Below, one piece after another: positions 21,301-29,927 of a DNA stretch of 40,250 bases (positions are counted from its first letter, which is position 1; each line of letters begins with the position of its first letter). Below the pieces are notes generated by a model. That model was given only the letters and a program-made list of their open reading frames with translations, had not been told where the DNA came from and searched no databases. The DNA lies in NCBI GenBank assembly GCA_000226015.1, contig JH152646.1, forward strand, positions 1-40,250, read 5' to 3'. The position numbers and the translations under genes are program-made. The DNA comes from Mnemiopsis leidyi (lineage: Eukaryota; Ctenophora; Tentaculata; Lobata; Bolinopsidae).

Positions 21301-24300
21301 TAATTTTAAAAAGCGTTATTCAAAAACAGCTTCCTGCATCTTTTAAATGCCTACAGACCCCCCTCTAGTGAATGGCTGCTGTTGTGATGTTTTGCTGATG
21401 ATGTTTTGCTGATGATGTTTGCTGATGATGTTTTGCTGAAGATGTTTTACTGATGAGTGTTTGAATGTTTGATAAGTAAAGTCAAAGTGGGTGTTATTTT
21501 TGAACACGGCTTTTATTAACACAAAATGTTGCAGTTTTAACTTCAAGGAGAACGATTTAAAAAAGTAACATATAGATATGTTTGTTTTAAGTTGTATTAA
21601 GATTGCAAATTGCGATTTTGATTGATGCTTAGATATTTACTTAGTTTCACCTATATTCTGCTTGTGGGTCGTTAGTTCACCAATTTATAAAGTAAGTTAG
21701 CTATAACTGCACATAAAATAGTAAAACTCACCCAAAACTCTCCCTTAATTTCTGCTGCCTTGTTAGCTTGCTCATTTTTGTGCAGCCAAAGAGCAAGCTC
21801 TTTTTTATCTAACAGAGTGTCTCCATTCAAGTCTGCTCTGTATATCACCTGATGAACGCGATTTCGATGTTAGGTTACTAATAATGTTGTGGAAGAAATT
21901 AAATCCTTAAGATTTTTGAAATCAAAATTCTCTGACAGTGGTACAAAACTCCTGTTATCAGAAGTGGATGTCATTAACTTATTAGAAGTTATAATACACA
22001 ATGATGATTAAATTTAACTGTTAAACTGAACTGTTTTATAATTGACGATATAATTAAAAATATCTTATCTTATTAAAGATATCTTATCTAATAAGGGTAA
22101 ATACGAAAATTTGTCCAGTCGATTTGACCGTACAATAACCACTTGTAGATAGATGCATTCATATTTGGTATTTCTTCCGGCAGGAACTGACTTTCCTTAA
22201 GACTTATATTGTCTTCTTACAGTGTCAAAATTTTCAACTGCACATCAGCACATGATATTCACTTTGGCATCAGGAAATTTTTACAGTTTGAAGGCCTGAA
22301 AATTAGAATTTCTTGTAAAAAAACTTGTAAGGCTACAACACTATCAATCTTCTGTGGAATGTTATGAAAACCCATTGTAAATTGACAGAGTGCCATAAAT
22401 ATTGATAATTTGGACAATAAAGGGGTTGCTTTCTGAAAAAAAAGTTATCCTGATTTGCTAAGACACTGACAGGACTGCTCAAAACACACTATTATAGCAT
22501 GATACATTCGGTACCAACAAATGTACTTCAACATGCAGTCAAAATAACTAGAACTGGATGCCAAATAACCCTGTTTTCCGTATTTCGCCCTTTTTCGTAT
22601 TTCCCCTTCATATCAAAGTAAATGATAAACCTTATCTATAATGCCTTTTAAAGCTTCTTTATCAAATTTGTGACTTGCAAGCTCCTGAGTAAGATCGCTG
22701 CCAAGAAGTCCTATACCTATCTGATCAGGTGTGTCGTGAAATGAAGCTGAAACAGCTTCGTTAATTATCTAAAGCAACAATATCTAGACCAATTATAATT
22801 TACAAAATAAACATTATGGCACTATTCTTGCAAAGTGCAAGAACAGGATTTGTAAACTCCAATTTACGGTAGACTATGACTGTTAGAACTTACGATAGGT
22901 GTTATCTGACATCAGTGCTCGTGCTGAAATGGTTTGATGATTGATCATGATGCTAAACTCACAAACTATAATAAACCCAAAGTAGATCAGGAGAAAACGG
23001 CTTTCGAGGAAAAGTGTCTTAATTCTTTAATTGTTTTGCACGTGATTTTAACGGTAAAGCAAGGTGTCTCAAAATTGTTTTGATTTGAGGAAGTGTCTCA
23101 GGTTTGTTTTGATTTGATACACCTTCTTGCAAAATTATCCTGTTATTAGTACAACTATTTCAAGACACCTCAGCCTAAAGCCTAAACAAATTTGAGACGC
23201 CACCTTAGTCCTTCACGTAATTTCTGAGTGAAGCGAGTGATACACATAACTTTGAGTAAACTCATGCTGATCACAATATACAGTACAAGGAGGTGGGTAA
23301 CGTTAGTAAGCTCCTCTTGCAATGCACAAACCCATCTATAAAGACGTGTACTCGTCATCGAGTGATACAGAGTATCCTCAAATTATTTAGTAAATAGTAG
23401 TTGTTGAAAGTTTTAAAACTAGGGTAATCATAGTTCATACACGTTAATGAGTTAATTAACACATCCTATTTTTAATAATAAAACGAGCTTTTTCTGATCA
23501 AGGAAGCCGAAAAAGGCCCAAAAGTCTACCTTAACCGTCTGCAACTGCTTCCTGAATTTACTGCGACTCTGAATTTTTGAATTCGTAAATTTGCTATAAG
23601 TATAAGGAAGCCTCAGTGGGCTCCAAAACTAAGACCAAAGGATTGTACGCAACATTTTGGGCTATAAACAATGACATGATCAAGTACATCCCGACAGTTG
23701 GTCCACTTACCCAAAAACACTTAATCAACTTTTGGGAAGAAGGTGCAATTATATCGGATATAAGGAAGAATTTTTACACCTACTTATGTACACGGGTAAT
23801 ATTTTCTCGCTGTTTTTGGATAAAGTGTTTGGAGCATGAGACCTTTTTGTGAGGTAATTTGTTAATCTGTACGCTGTTTTGGGGGACTGGATCAGGAGCA
23901 GAGTTGTGATGAGATTTAGAGTAACACCTGGGGGGCTTTAACTCACCTTTGACGAAGATAGTGGTCAGCTTCAACAAAGGATGGAGCGAGGGAACGGAGA
24001 CCGCAGCTGTGAGGCTCGATTAAAAGATAGTTAAACAATAATCTTAACAAGTTCTGGAGGACGGTTCTCGAGTTAACACCTGGGCGAGAGAAAACTTCGA
24101 CCTCGAAGTTGACTGGTAGAACGTTGGTGGAAGTTGAGTAATCACGAAGGGATGGGCTATAAAAGGGGGTGTTCTAAGAAAGAGGGGGAGTTCTCTGGAA
24201 GCTTTTTGGGTCGCAGTTGGAGTTGCTGTCGGAGTAGCAGACGGGAAGTACTCTGGGGGTGTTGCAGTTGGAGGTCGAGAGCGTATTCAGTGTCAGTGGC

Positions 24301-24922
24301 AACTGGCAGTCTGCGAGCTGGGGAGGCTGGTCTGTCAGAATCTAGAGCCAAGGGACAGTAAGCTAGGAAGGCTGGTCTAAAGGGGGGATTCTTGAAGTTT
24401 GCTAAGGGGTAGCAACTTAACCAGGAAGGAGTGGTCTGTGGAGGGAGATGAGAAAGACATGAAGAAGGTCTGGAGCCAGGGAATGGAGACGAATCATGTG
24501 GAGGTGCGGAAGTTTAGAGAGTGTTTAATGTTTGTTAGTTTTATATTGATTTTTATTTTGTTTATATTGTTGTTATTTGGTGTGTTTTCGTTGTTCCACC
24601 GGCCACTAAAGAAAAGAACCTACAACAGGATAACCCCTGTTTACACTTAAATCAAAACAAATTTAGACACCTTGCTTTACCGTTTAAATCACGTGTCAAA
24701 ACATAGTTGCTTATTTGTCATTTGAGAATGGATTTACGTTAGCTATTTCAGGGTCCATGAATTAAAACGAAAGGTACTAGATTTTTTTCAAAATGATAAC
24801 ACAAGTGAAAAAGCTATCCTAATACTGCTGTCTACCATATTTTAATGTGAATTCTTACCTGCTGCGTCCACATCGAGAATTGTGAGGGTTTGAAAAGTGG
24901 CGAACAGGACAAAGAGATTCAT
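15342..24922 (-). CDS. CREC-family ER calcium-binding protein (reticulocalbin/calumenin/Cab45-like), six EF-hands, RDEL C-terminus
   Basis: Seven exons on the minus strand: 24859-24922 (start and signal peptide MNLFVLFATFQTL), 22631-22755, 21732-21848, 16500-16733, 16151-16354, 15832-15934 and 15342-15466. The total is 972 nt, 323 residues plus stop, close to the family's usual 315-360. Six EF loops occur in order: DLNGDTLLDKKE, DDDEDAQITFQE, DVNKDGALNWDE, DLNQDEKYCINE, DKDKDGFLSYNE and DKDGDEKLSKEE. The C-terminus HDHRDEL fits retrieval to the ER, as HDEL/HDEF-type tails do in this family. The expected role is calcium buffering or chaperoning in the secretory pathway. The exon 2 acceptor (after AACGAAG) is chosen because it joins in phase 1 and the next upstream AG brings a stop. 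I cannot say which subfamily it belongs to. Confidence 0.85.
15395..15706 (-). repeat. Tandem 104-bp triplication spanning the last-exon acceptor of the CREC gene
   Basis: Units start at 15395, 15499 and 15603, with near-identical sequence. Each contains, on the minus strand, the acceptor CTCTCCCTAG and the coding start of the last exon through the sixth EF loop. Only the unit nearest the 3' end runs on into DLLTEDDD...RDEL. The other two read EEFVTY and then TAA. The acceptors are at 15467-15468, 15571-15572 and 15675-15676. Confidence 0.85.
15700..15800. repeat. Short tandem units next to the exon triplication
   Basis: GGGAGAGAAACGTTACACTT followed by AATAAGTTA recurs about every 44 bp three times (near 15678, 15724 and 15768), joined by CACTGAAGCCAATCTT. 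The array extends the edge of the 104-bp duplication into the intron. Confidence 0.65.
16498..16499 (-). other. Predicted GC splice donor (GC-AG intron)
   Basis: The third EF loop is split between exons 4 and 5 as DVNK | DGALNWDE. A perfect 12-residue loop is obtained only if exon 4 ends AATAAG at 16500 and the intron begins GCGTGT. A GT two bases further in would shift the frame. The acceptor CACTCAG at the other end is ordinary. Confidence 0.65.
16734..17868. other. Part of intron 3 of the CREC gene
   Basis: AT-rich and without supported coding. The open frame at 17026-17301 has no codon-like or domain signal I trust. Confidence 0.4.
17878..18471. mobile_element. Non-autonomous DNA element with inverted ends and 8-bp target duplication, copy 1 (contains assembly gap)
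   Basis: The left end is GGCTGCCGGACAACTTC. The right end reads GGGTGACCGACAACTTC on the reverse strand, and both continue into ACCACATGATTG. The direct repeat GATAAATC flanks the element (17870-17877 and 18472-18479). Internally ACGACAACTTCACCACA is tandemly repeated near 17966-18000. There is no transposase. An 8-bp duplication is typical of hAT-type and some other cut-and-paste elements. A shorter relative lies at 26495-26566. Confidence 0.7.
18163..18255. other. Assembly gap (93 N) flanked by identical 62-bp sequences
   Basis: Positions 18101-18162 and 18256-18317 are the same 62 bases (starting AGGGATGCTCTCTGGGTAGC). Either a tandem repeat was not spanned, or the gap is false and the two contig ends overlap. 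Confidence 0.9.
18480..19022 (+). other. Upstream region of the nested membrane-protein gene
   Basis: AT-rich and non-coding, lying within intron 3 of the opposite-strand CREC gene. It presumably carries the promoter of the gene at 19023. I see no clear TATA box at a fixed spacing. Confidence 0.35.
19023..20495 (+). CDS. Intronless type I membrane protein with PAN/apple-like, ricin-B-like and sushi-like segments
   Basis: The product is 490 residues. An N-terminal signal peptide (MSAIQITVLLLLSLEMSSS) is followed by a Cys-rich region at about residues 36-120 with apple/PAN features (STCKMFCWYTESCYSFSFE...FCGLYS). Residues about 145-250 resemble a ricin-B lectin repeat (GKLCLDFGKALTLTWKNC..ILWKLK). 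Residues about 305-360 look sushi-like (LLPGANILVTCKHGSGF...LNLTCQ...LPTC). A Ser/Glu-rich stalk, one membrane segment at about 436-465 (LILLLSMGAAITALL) and a 25-residue cytoplasmic tail complete it. It is probably a cell-surface recognition or adhesion receptor; the ligand is unknown. It lies on the opposite strand inside a CREC-gene intron. Domain calls rest on pattern reading. Lack of introns beside intron-rich neighbours suggests retroposition or intron loss. Confidence 0.75.
   Translation: MSAIQITVLLLLSLEMSSSLTSMTESDHEFVIQNFCITTCPPDTDCILIGERLITNFTTPDLSTCKMFCWYTESCYSFSFESRSSFCGLYSNYPNFKFDYELPSHFKSDAHTFSSRGDMDCIITYESNPSVPCRSFDEILTASTTSDGILIKHVFGKLCLDFGKALTLTWKNCTSAILWKLKQIPISNGVLFKNTIALKFVKANSPNECLTAVWTGRRKNVAIGVCSKGRVDQVFEVSIGSLGGLRGSSTVSVNECYFSITNQYSDLHTEDLTTSVDENGLGQVSMLLPTEHHSTCTTSSFLGRSGGVIEQTSPSLLPGANILVTCKHGSGFRELDFVSALNLTCQNEKTYLELPTCTKLDEKVSSEEGEMVDKGEVDASFSESDPSFSVTSSSLESSSLTSYSDLTKAPKTPGEIDIPKDKPQKEKLSGKSEVFLTASVIGNVGQLILLLSMGAAITALLHTVASLRAGQDSSEKGMVSVAVTEDGPSC
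20563..20655 (+). repeat. 15-bp minisatellite
   Basis: About six copies of ACTTATAGTACAACT lie shortly after the stop codon at 20495, probably in the 3' UTR or flank of the nested gene. Confidence 0.85.
20735..20795 (+). repeat. Short direct repeat
   Basis: AACGTACATATCAGACCG occurs twice in succession near 20754-20790. This is a minor tandem duplication. Confidence 0.5.
20800..21380. other. Remainder of CREC intron 3, nothing coding seen
   Basis: AT-rich sequence with no supported exon, between the nested gene's flank and a simple repeat. Confidence 0.4.
21384..21458. repeat. Tandem repeat of GATGTTTTGCTGAT
   Basis: About five imperfect copies of a 15-bp unit (GATGATGTTTTGCT), with copies varying by one or two bases. 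Confidence 0.75.
21849..22630 (-). other. Intron 2 of the CREC gene
   Basis: Non-coding AT-rich DNA between exons 22631-22755 and 21732-21848. No repeat or exon structure was noticed. Confidence 0.4.
23033..23223. mobile_element. Imperfect inverted-repeat element in CREC intron 1
   Basis: The left arm at 23033-23090 (GCACGTGATTTTAACGGTAA, then AGCAAGGTGTCTC) is the approximate reverse complement of 23182-23223 (AAACAAATTTGAGACGCCAC, then CTTAGTCCTTCACG). A much closer reverse-complement match to the left arm lies at 24646-24702. The three ends mark either a small foldback element plus a solo end, or a longer element spanning 23033-24702. Confidence 0.5.
23617..23795 (+). other. Exon-like open segment of unknown origin
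   Basis: An acceptor-like CCTCAG, a 59-residue open frame (contains LYATFWAINNDMIKYIP and LINFWEEGAIISDIRKNF) and a donor-like GTAATA. It has protein-like composition but no family I recognise and no partner exons. It lies between the inverted ends at 23033 and 24702, so it may be a remnant of a transposon-encoded protein. Confidence 0.25.
24158..24164 (+). promoter_or_regulatory. TATA-box-like motif
   Basis: GGGCTATAAAAGGGGG is a strong TATA context, with GC-richer sequence downstream (24165-24420) than the surroundings. There is no downstream gene on this strand, so it may be the promoter of a transposable element, for example a solo LTR, rather than of a host gene. Confidence 0.3.
24646..24702. 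mobile_element. Inverted-repeat end matching 23033-23090
   Basis: ATCAAAACAAATTTAGACAC followed by CTTGCTTTACCG is nearly the exact reverse complement of 23041-23085. It may be the right terminus of an approximately 1.67-kb element or a separate solo end. Confidence 0.5.
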
Positions 24923-25390
24923 CACCTAGCAGCTAGCTGAACAGTAACACACAACAAACTAGGTCTGAGAGCGAACTGAATTTCACTTCCTTTTGCAGTT
25001 GAACACGTATCTTAGCAGAAATATTATCGGTTCCTAGTGTAGGCGGTACAGCAATCATCAAATTAGACCAATTTACAATTCAATTTTCGGCTTATGATGA
25101 AGTGGACTTCTGGTTCTAAATAATGAAGGCTTCATGTCATAGAACTAGAAGTTTCGGAATAATTTCAATTAGTTAATTCCCTCGTAGGTTGAGTTCGGAG
25201 GATTCTTGAAGTCGATACGAACAACAATTACAAAACATTTGTACGATATGTACAGCTGCGTCTCAAAAAAAGTCTCAAAAGTGCAATCGATTGGGTTATT
25301 GCTCGATCTCTGATTATGTGATGCGCAAATATTCGAGAAATACTACCAGCTCAGCAAAAATTTTCATTTTTAATTAACTTCATTTTTCAC
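24923..25390. other. Upstream region of the CREC gene
   Basis: The 5' flank of the minus-strand CREC gene, AT-rich, with no coding seen. Its promoter and 5' UTR are expected here. Confidence 0.35.
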
Positions 25391-25417
25391 ATCTTTAAGT
25401 TTTTTTTGGGTAGAATG

Positions 25418-25750
25418 GAGCGACTCAATGGCGCAAATGGATGTTCCATTTGAACCAATGGTGATGAGGTGTCGAGACTCGAGGTGTATGATGCCAATGG
25501 TGGTCCCTTCGCCATTGGTGGTGTTTCATTGACGCCGATGGAAATCGCCATTAGCAAATCCATAATAATGGATCCATAATTTAATGATGCTCATGGTGTA
25601 TTTGTATTGGATTTGGCGACAATAGTGCAAATTGTGAAAATAGCGACAATGGCGCAAAAAGCTCCACTGTCGCCATTGTCACCAATCGTGGACGACGTCG
25701 AAGAAGTCGGTGATATTATTATTATCATCACGATTGTCGCCATTTGCGAC
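25418..25750. repeat. 9-base-periodic ATGGCGNNA-type repeat, locus 1
   Basis: Dense imperfect copies of AATGGCGNNAATGG and its complement CGCCATTG. It shares ATGGCGCAAATGGATGTTCC-type phrases with the array at 39720-40240. It has open frames but no stable protein-like frame, so I treat it as a dispersed degenerate minisatellite. Confidence 0.65.
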
Positions 25751-26486
25751 ATGTGGTTACCTTAACGTAACTTAATGTTAAAATGATTAACGAAATAAAA
25801 TTATACAAATATTTGAAGAACCCATTAATCAAGCTATCAGATGTTGACACACACTACTAGATGCACTATAAGTTGAGTTATTGATCTAGACGAAAAGAAC
25901 TTAAATCCAGATAACAAAACTGACTGCTAGTGCGATACGCGGTGTCAGAACATTATTACTGGACATGCGTAACATGAACAGATCAAAAGCAGTTTCAAAG
26001 TAAGAAAGTAGACATGTATTTTTTAGCAAGATCCTGCTTGCAAGTTTAGTTATTGCAAGATTAGTGACGTGACGTGCATGTTGCATGTCATTATCATGGT
26101 CTAGTGTATAGTGATCTGTGTCTGATTAGTAGTGTTGTATTGTGCGTATGCCAACTATGTAAATTATTTAAATCATTCATAACACCGTGATTATGATATG
26201 AGATGATTTGCACTTCTCATCACAAATATTGGGAGCATAAACAGAAACTGAGACAATATTTATATAACTACAGATAGATATTGAATATTCGATATGTAGC
26301 CTTGGTAAGACGGTAAACTCTAACCATGCATTACCACAATTTCTACAAATACGTGTTATTGTTGGTAGTTGTTTTATATATGAAATAGTAGATTCTATAC
26401 TCTGTATACCTACGCGTTTCTTTGACCAACTTTGCATGTGGTAATGGTATAAGAATATAGCACTTATACAGCTTTTTGATTACCAT
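25751..26486. other. Intergenic, nothing supported
   Basis: AT-rich sequence with no exon-like segment or repeat identified. Confidence 0.4.
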
Positions 26487-26494
26487 AATTTAAC

Positions 26495-26566
26495 CGGTGG
26501 CCGACAACTAGGCACCAAGGGATCTGAGCTACCAGTTGGAGCTCGGTGCCTAGTTGTCCGGAAGCC
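26495..26566. mobile_element. 72-bp palindromic element with 8-bp target duplication, copy 2
   Basis: The ends read CGGTGGCCGACAACTAGGCA (left) and GGCTTCCGGACAACTAGGCA (right, reverse strand). AATTTAAC flanks both sides (26487-26494, 26567-26574). Both ends place ACAACT at the same distance from the tip as in the element at 17878-18471, so the two are one family. Confidence 0.7.
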
Positions 26567-26574
26567 AATTTAAC

Positions 26575-27150
26575 TATTCAGCGAGTTTCAAAATTAACTA
26601 TCTATTCTTTATAAGTGATTGGCGATTTTGCATTGCATACATTTTCTAGGTCACGAAAAGTTACAAATTGACAAAAATTGGCTTTAAGTTTGGGCAAGAC
26701 AGAGCAAGTCGCTTGTGAACAAAAAAGCACGAAAATGGAAAAAAACGAATCGCAGGTGATGTCATATATAGGAGAAATAGGTCATTATTAGTTAATATTG
26801 CAAAGTTTCAAGATGGTTGATATTTCACAGTAGTGTGTGCAAGTTTTCAAAGTAAGGTAACATAAATATAGAATTGTGGGACTTACCAACTTTGGAATTT
26901 TTACAGCGGCTTAACATTTAAAAAAGTTATTAATAAAATTCATGTAAATTTTCAGCATGATTCAATGTGAAACGGTTAATTTTCATTTATCAATATAAAT
27001 TTCCAAAAATTTTTAAATTCTTATCGCGATTTCCTAAAGTACGTCCTCTTAGAATGAAAAATAATTATTACAATTGATGCCCATGAAGGCGCTTTAAGTA
27101 CAGTCAAATTAATATAACTTTCTTTTAAAACCCATTATGTCGCTGTTCTT
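26575..27150. other. Intergenic, nothing supported
   Basis: AT-rich sequence between a MITE and a simple repeat. No gene was seen. Confidence 0.4.
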
Positions 27151-27154
27151 TAGC

Positions 27155-27385
27155 AATCGGTTCTTAAGCAGTTCCAAACGGTTCTTAAGCGGTTCTTAAG
27201 CAGTTCTTAACCTTGCTCTAACCAGAGCCCTTTTGTCCGCGTAGCGTGCGTATTAAGCACCTGGTTAGGTGAATTCTTAACCAATAAAGTGGCTGTTGGC
27301 TGGCAAGGGGTTCTAAAGCCACTCTAAAAGGTTCTTAAGCGGTTCTTAAACGGTTCCCAAACGGTTTGAAGCAGTTCTTAGGCTG
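27155..27385. repeat. GCGGTTCTTAA simple repeat interrupted by a hairpin element
   Basis: Imperfect 11-12-bp units (CGGTTCTTAAG, CAGTTCTTAAG) occur at about 27160-27210 and 27325-27385. They are split by the insertion-like block 27215-27300. Confidence 0.65.
27219..27269. mobile_element. Short hairpin repeat, CTGGTTAG family, copy 2
   Basis: The ends CTAACCAG and CTGGTTAG are inverted repeats. Shared text AGAGCCCTTTT, GCGTGCGTA and AAGCACCTGGTTAGG links it to the intronic copy near 1497-1592. Confidence 0.6.
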
Positions 27386-27840
27386 TGGGAGGTGTTTGCC
27401 CTATACATAAGCCAAATAAGACGGTAAAATTATCTGGTTATAATAAACCTCAGAATTGTGTTTGTAATTTACAAATTACATTACGTTAACTTTTGAAACA
27501 AACTTTTCAAATGTGAGCACTTCACCGTTAATTGCCGTAAATTGATGAATCGAGTTGCTTTAGGGTTGTGTGCTCTTTAACGTTTAAATTTTATCTCAGG
27601 GAACAGTATGGTTGTATACCAAAGTGAACACTGGTATAACTGCAAGCGTGTAGTAGAGGTTTACATCACTCTTCACACCAGCTATTATGCCGGAACAACA
27701 GCAGATCTCGGGATAGTCTGGATGGGAATCAAGCAGGGTGACCTCCAGGCCTACCTGGGATGCACCAGATGAGTCGAGTAGTTACCAGAGAACGATTTGT
27801 AGGAGCGCATCGGGATGCACCAGTGTCCAGTACTTTGGAC

Positions 27841-27878
27841 TCCACCAAGCCAATTTTTGGTAGAAATCGGCTTGGTGG
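27841..27878. other. Hairpin with a 10-bp perfect stem
   Basis: CCACCAAGCC and GGCTTGGTGG are exact reverse complements about 18 bases apart. The surrounding 27730-27990 is open in places but not recognisable as a gene. Confidence 0.45.
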
Positions 27879-27989
27879 GGTCGAAATTCTACTACGAATC
27901 GAGCAACGATGTCCGGGTAACAAGGATAGAAGAAAAGATCGGTTCTACGACAAAGAATTTGAGATCAGGCGGATAATGGATCATATATT

Positions 27990-28736
27990 CATCAATTGAT
28001 GAAGATACAAATAACGGGTGGAATACTGCCAGTTAAAAACTGAAGTGAGATGTTCTTTTTGGACACGGAATGTTGTTATATCAGCATCTCAAACTCCTAC
28101 ACTGGACAGCAATTTTTTAACGTAGCATGATGTACAGATATAGGCTAAAGTAAAGACATAAGACTGACGTATTAAAAGCAGGAGTGACTATAGCTTGAAA
28201 CTGGGCCTACACCCGGCATTTCCAGTAACCGCATCGCCGAGATTTCTAGTACCCGCATCTCCGAGAGCCCGCATAGTATTTGGAACTAAAGTACTGTGTA
28301 AATTCCAAATTGAAATAGTGGATCAAGAAATACACATTTATTGGAAATCGTTCGCAAATGAATGAAAAAGAATAGAAAAACAAATTTTTGTAGAGAACAA
28401 GAATTGCGGCCGCTTTTATTGTGTCAGGCGACCGCTGAATTTCCCGTATCATGCCGTTGCGTATTGTCATTAAACTTTACGAAATGAGAAATGAAAAAAA
28501 GGAAACATCGTACCAGACATAACTTCGGTTAGTTATTATTGTTCTGCATCGGCACGTGTAAAATATTACAAATGCGCGAGTTTATGCAGCCGTTTGATGC
28601 AATGCAGCCATGTTTGAAAATTTGCACGCGCAAAGTTTAAACACAATTGCGCGTTCTTTGCATAGTTTGTTTCAAATATCTTAACTCTGCATGACGTCGT
28701 CATTATTGTATTGTATGTGCTGCCTTCATAATTTAT
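27990..28736. other. Intergenic up to the second gap
   Basis: No gene was seen. A small repeat of AGTA(A/C)CCGCATC(G/T)CCGAGA lies near 28220-28270. Confidence 0.4.
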
Positions 28737-28833
28737 NNNNNNNNNNNNNNNNNNNNNNNNNNNNNNNNNNNNNNNNNNNNNNNNNNNNNNNNNNNNNNNN
28801 NNNNNNNNNNNNNNNNNNNNNNNNNNNNNNNNN
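28737..28833. other. Assembly gap (97 N)
   Basis: A run of N directly before a (CT)n tract, consistent with assembly failure at a microsatellite. Confidence 0.95.

Positions 28834-28919
<86 letters not shown>
28834..28919. repeat. (CT)n microsatellite
   Basis: About 43 uninterrupted CT dinucleotides next to the gap, so the true length is unknown. Confidence 0.95.
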
Positions 28920-28922
<3 letters not shown>

Positions 28923-29894
28923 CAGCTCGTGTATTATTCTTATAAGATAATCCCCGGCGTGCGCATTTTTATTCTATAAATATCGGATCTATATTCGATT
29001 TTCTCATTTATCATTGATCATATACTTCTCATTCTCGCATTGTTCTTTTTTTCTACTTTCAGGACTTTGAAAGTTTTCCTCAGAACTCCTAATTCCCTCA
29101 TCGAATTTGTGATTTACGTAAGTCAAAAGCGTTTTGTTGTATTTATTTTATCACAAGACCACCTCGTAATTCTTATCGATGTCAAATTACCCAAATATAC
29201 AAATATGTTAAACATCCGGCGAATTGAATTAAGCATACGTTTTGTCGGGGATAATGTTGCTTACTGACCCTTGTGCTACGTGTTTGGTGTTATCAATATT
29301 TATAGTAAAGACATCGCAGATCCTTTGTTATACTCAACGTATTGCAATGGTATCTGCTGATATCAATACTAATAGTATAATTGTAAATAATCCTGTTCCT
29401 TCTTGTAAGTATAGTCTGATTTTCGTTTTCTTTTGCAGCGTTTTTTAAAACTACACAGTTTGAAATTATATAAAGTTTTTAGATTTAGAGGAATCTTGAT
29501 GAGGATAGTTATATGCGAGGTATTTTATTTTGTTAAAATGTCTACCGACTCTGATTGATAAGGACTGATCGAGGCATCTTTGGCGATAAAACTTTAACCA
29601 GCAAAATTGCTTTCACTACTGCTAAAATTCATTGAATTTTATTACGATTTACGAACTGTGGTAGTGTCCATTCTCCTAGCGTTGGATTTGTCGCGGTTAT
29701 ACCCGATTCTCGCGTCTCAAAGCTGAGCGAGATCGTTCCGTAAGAACGTTAGACGGATATAATCTCGTCAAGCGTTGTATTAGTTTCGAACAGTTTTATT
29801 ATTTTCATTAAAATGATCTGCTCACAGTTTCTGAATGCGAATTTGTAAACCAAATCCTAACCTCGAAGGCAAATCGTTAATTCATTTTATTCAG
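28920..29894 (+). other. Upstream region of GTPase gene 1
   Basis: AT-rich, with no supported coding exon. It ends in a splice-acceptor-like TTTTATTCAG at 29885-29894, 33 nt before the start codon, implying an intron in the 5' UTR. Confidence 0.4.
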
Positions 29895-29927
29895 AACTTA
29901 AGGTAGATTGGACTTCCTCAATCCTTT

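Noticed and set aside
27760-27999. 79-residue frame (MHQMSRVVTRERF...)
   Set aside because: Open on both strands across a hairpin and short direct repeats; no family recognised and no splice context.
28691-28945. Ser-Leu repeat open frame
   Set aside because: Translation of the (CT)n microsatellite and an N gap.
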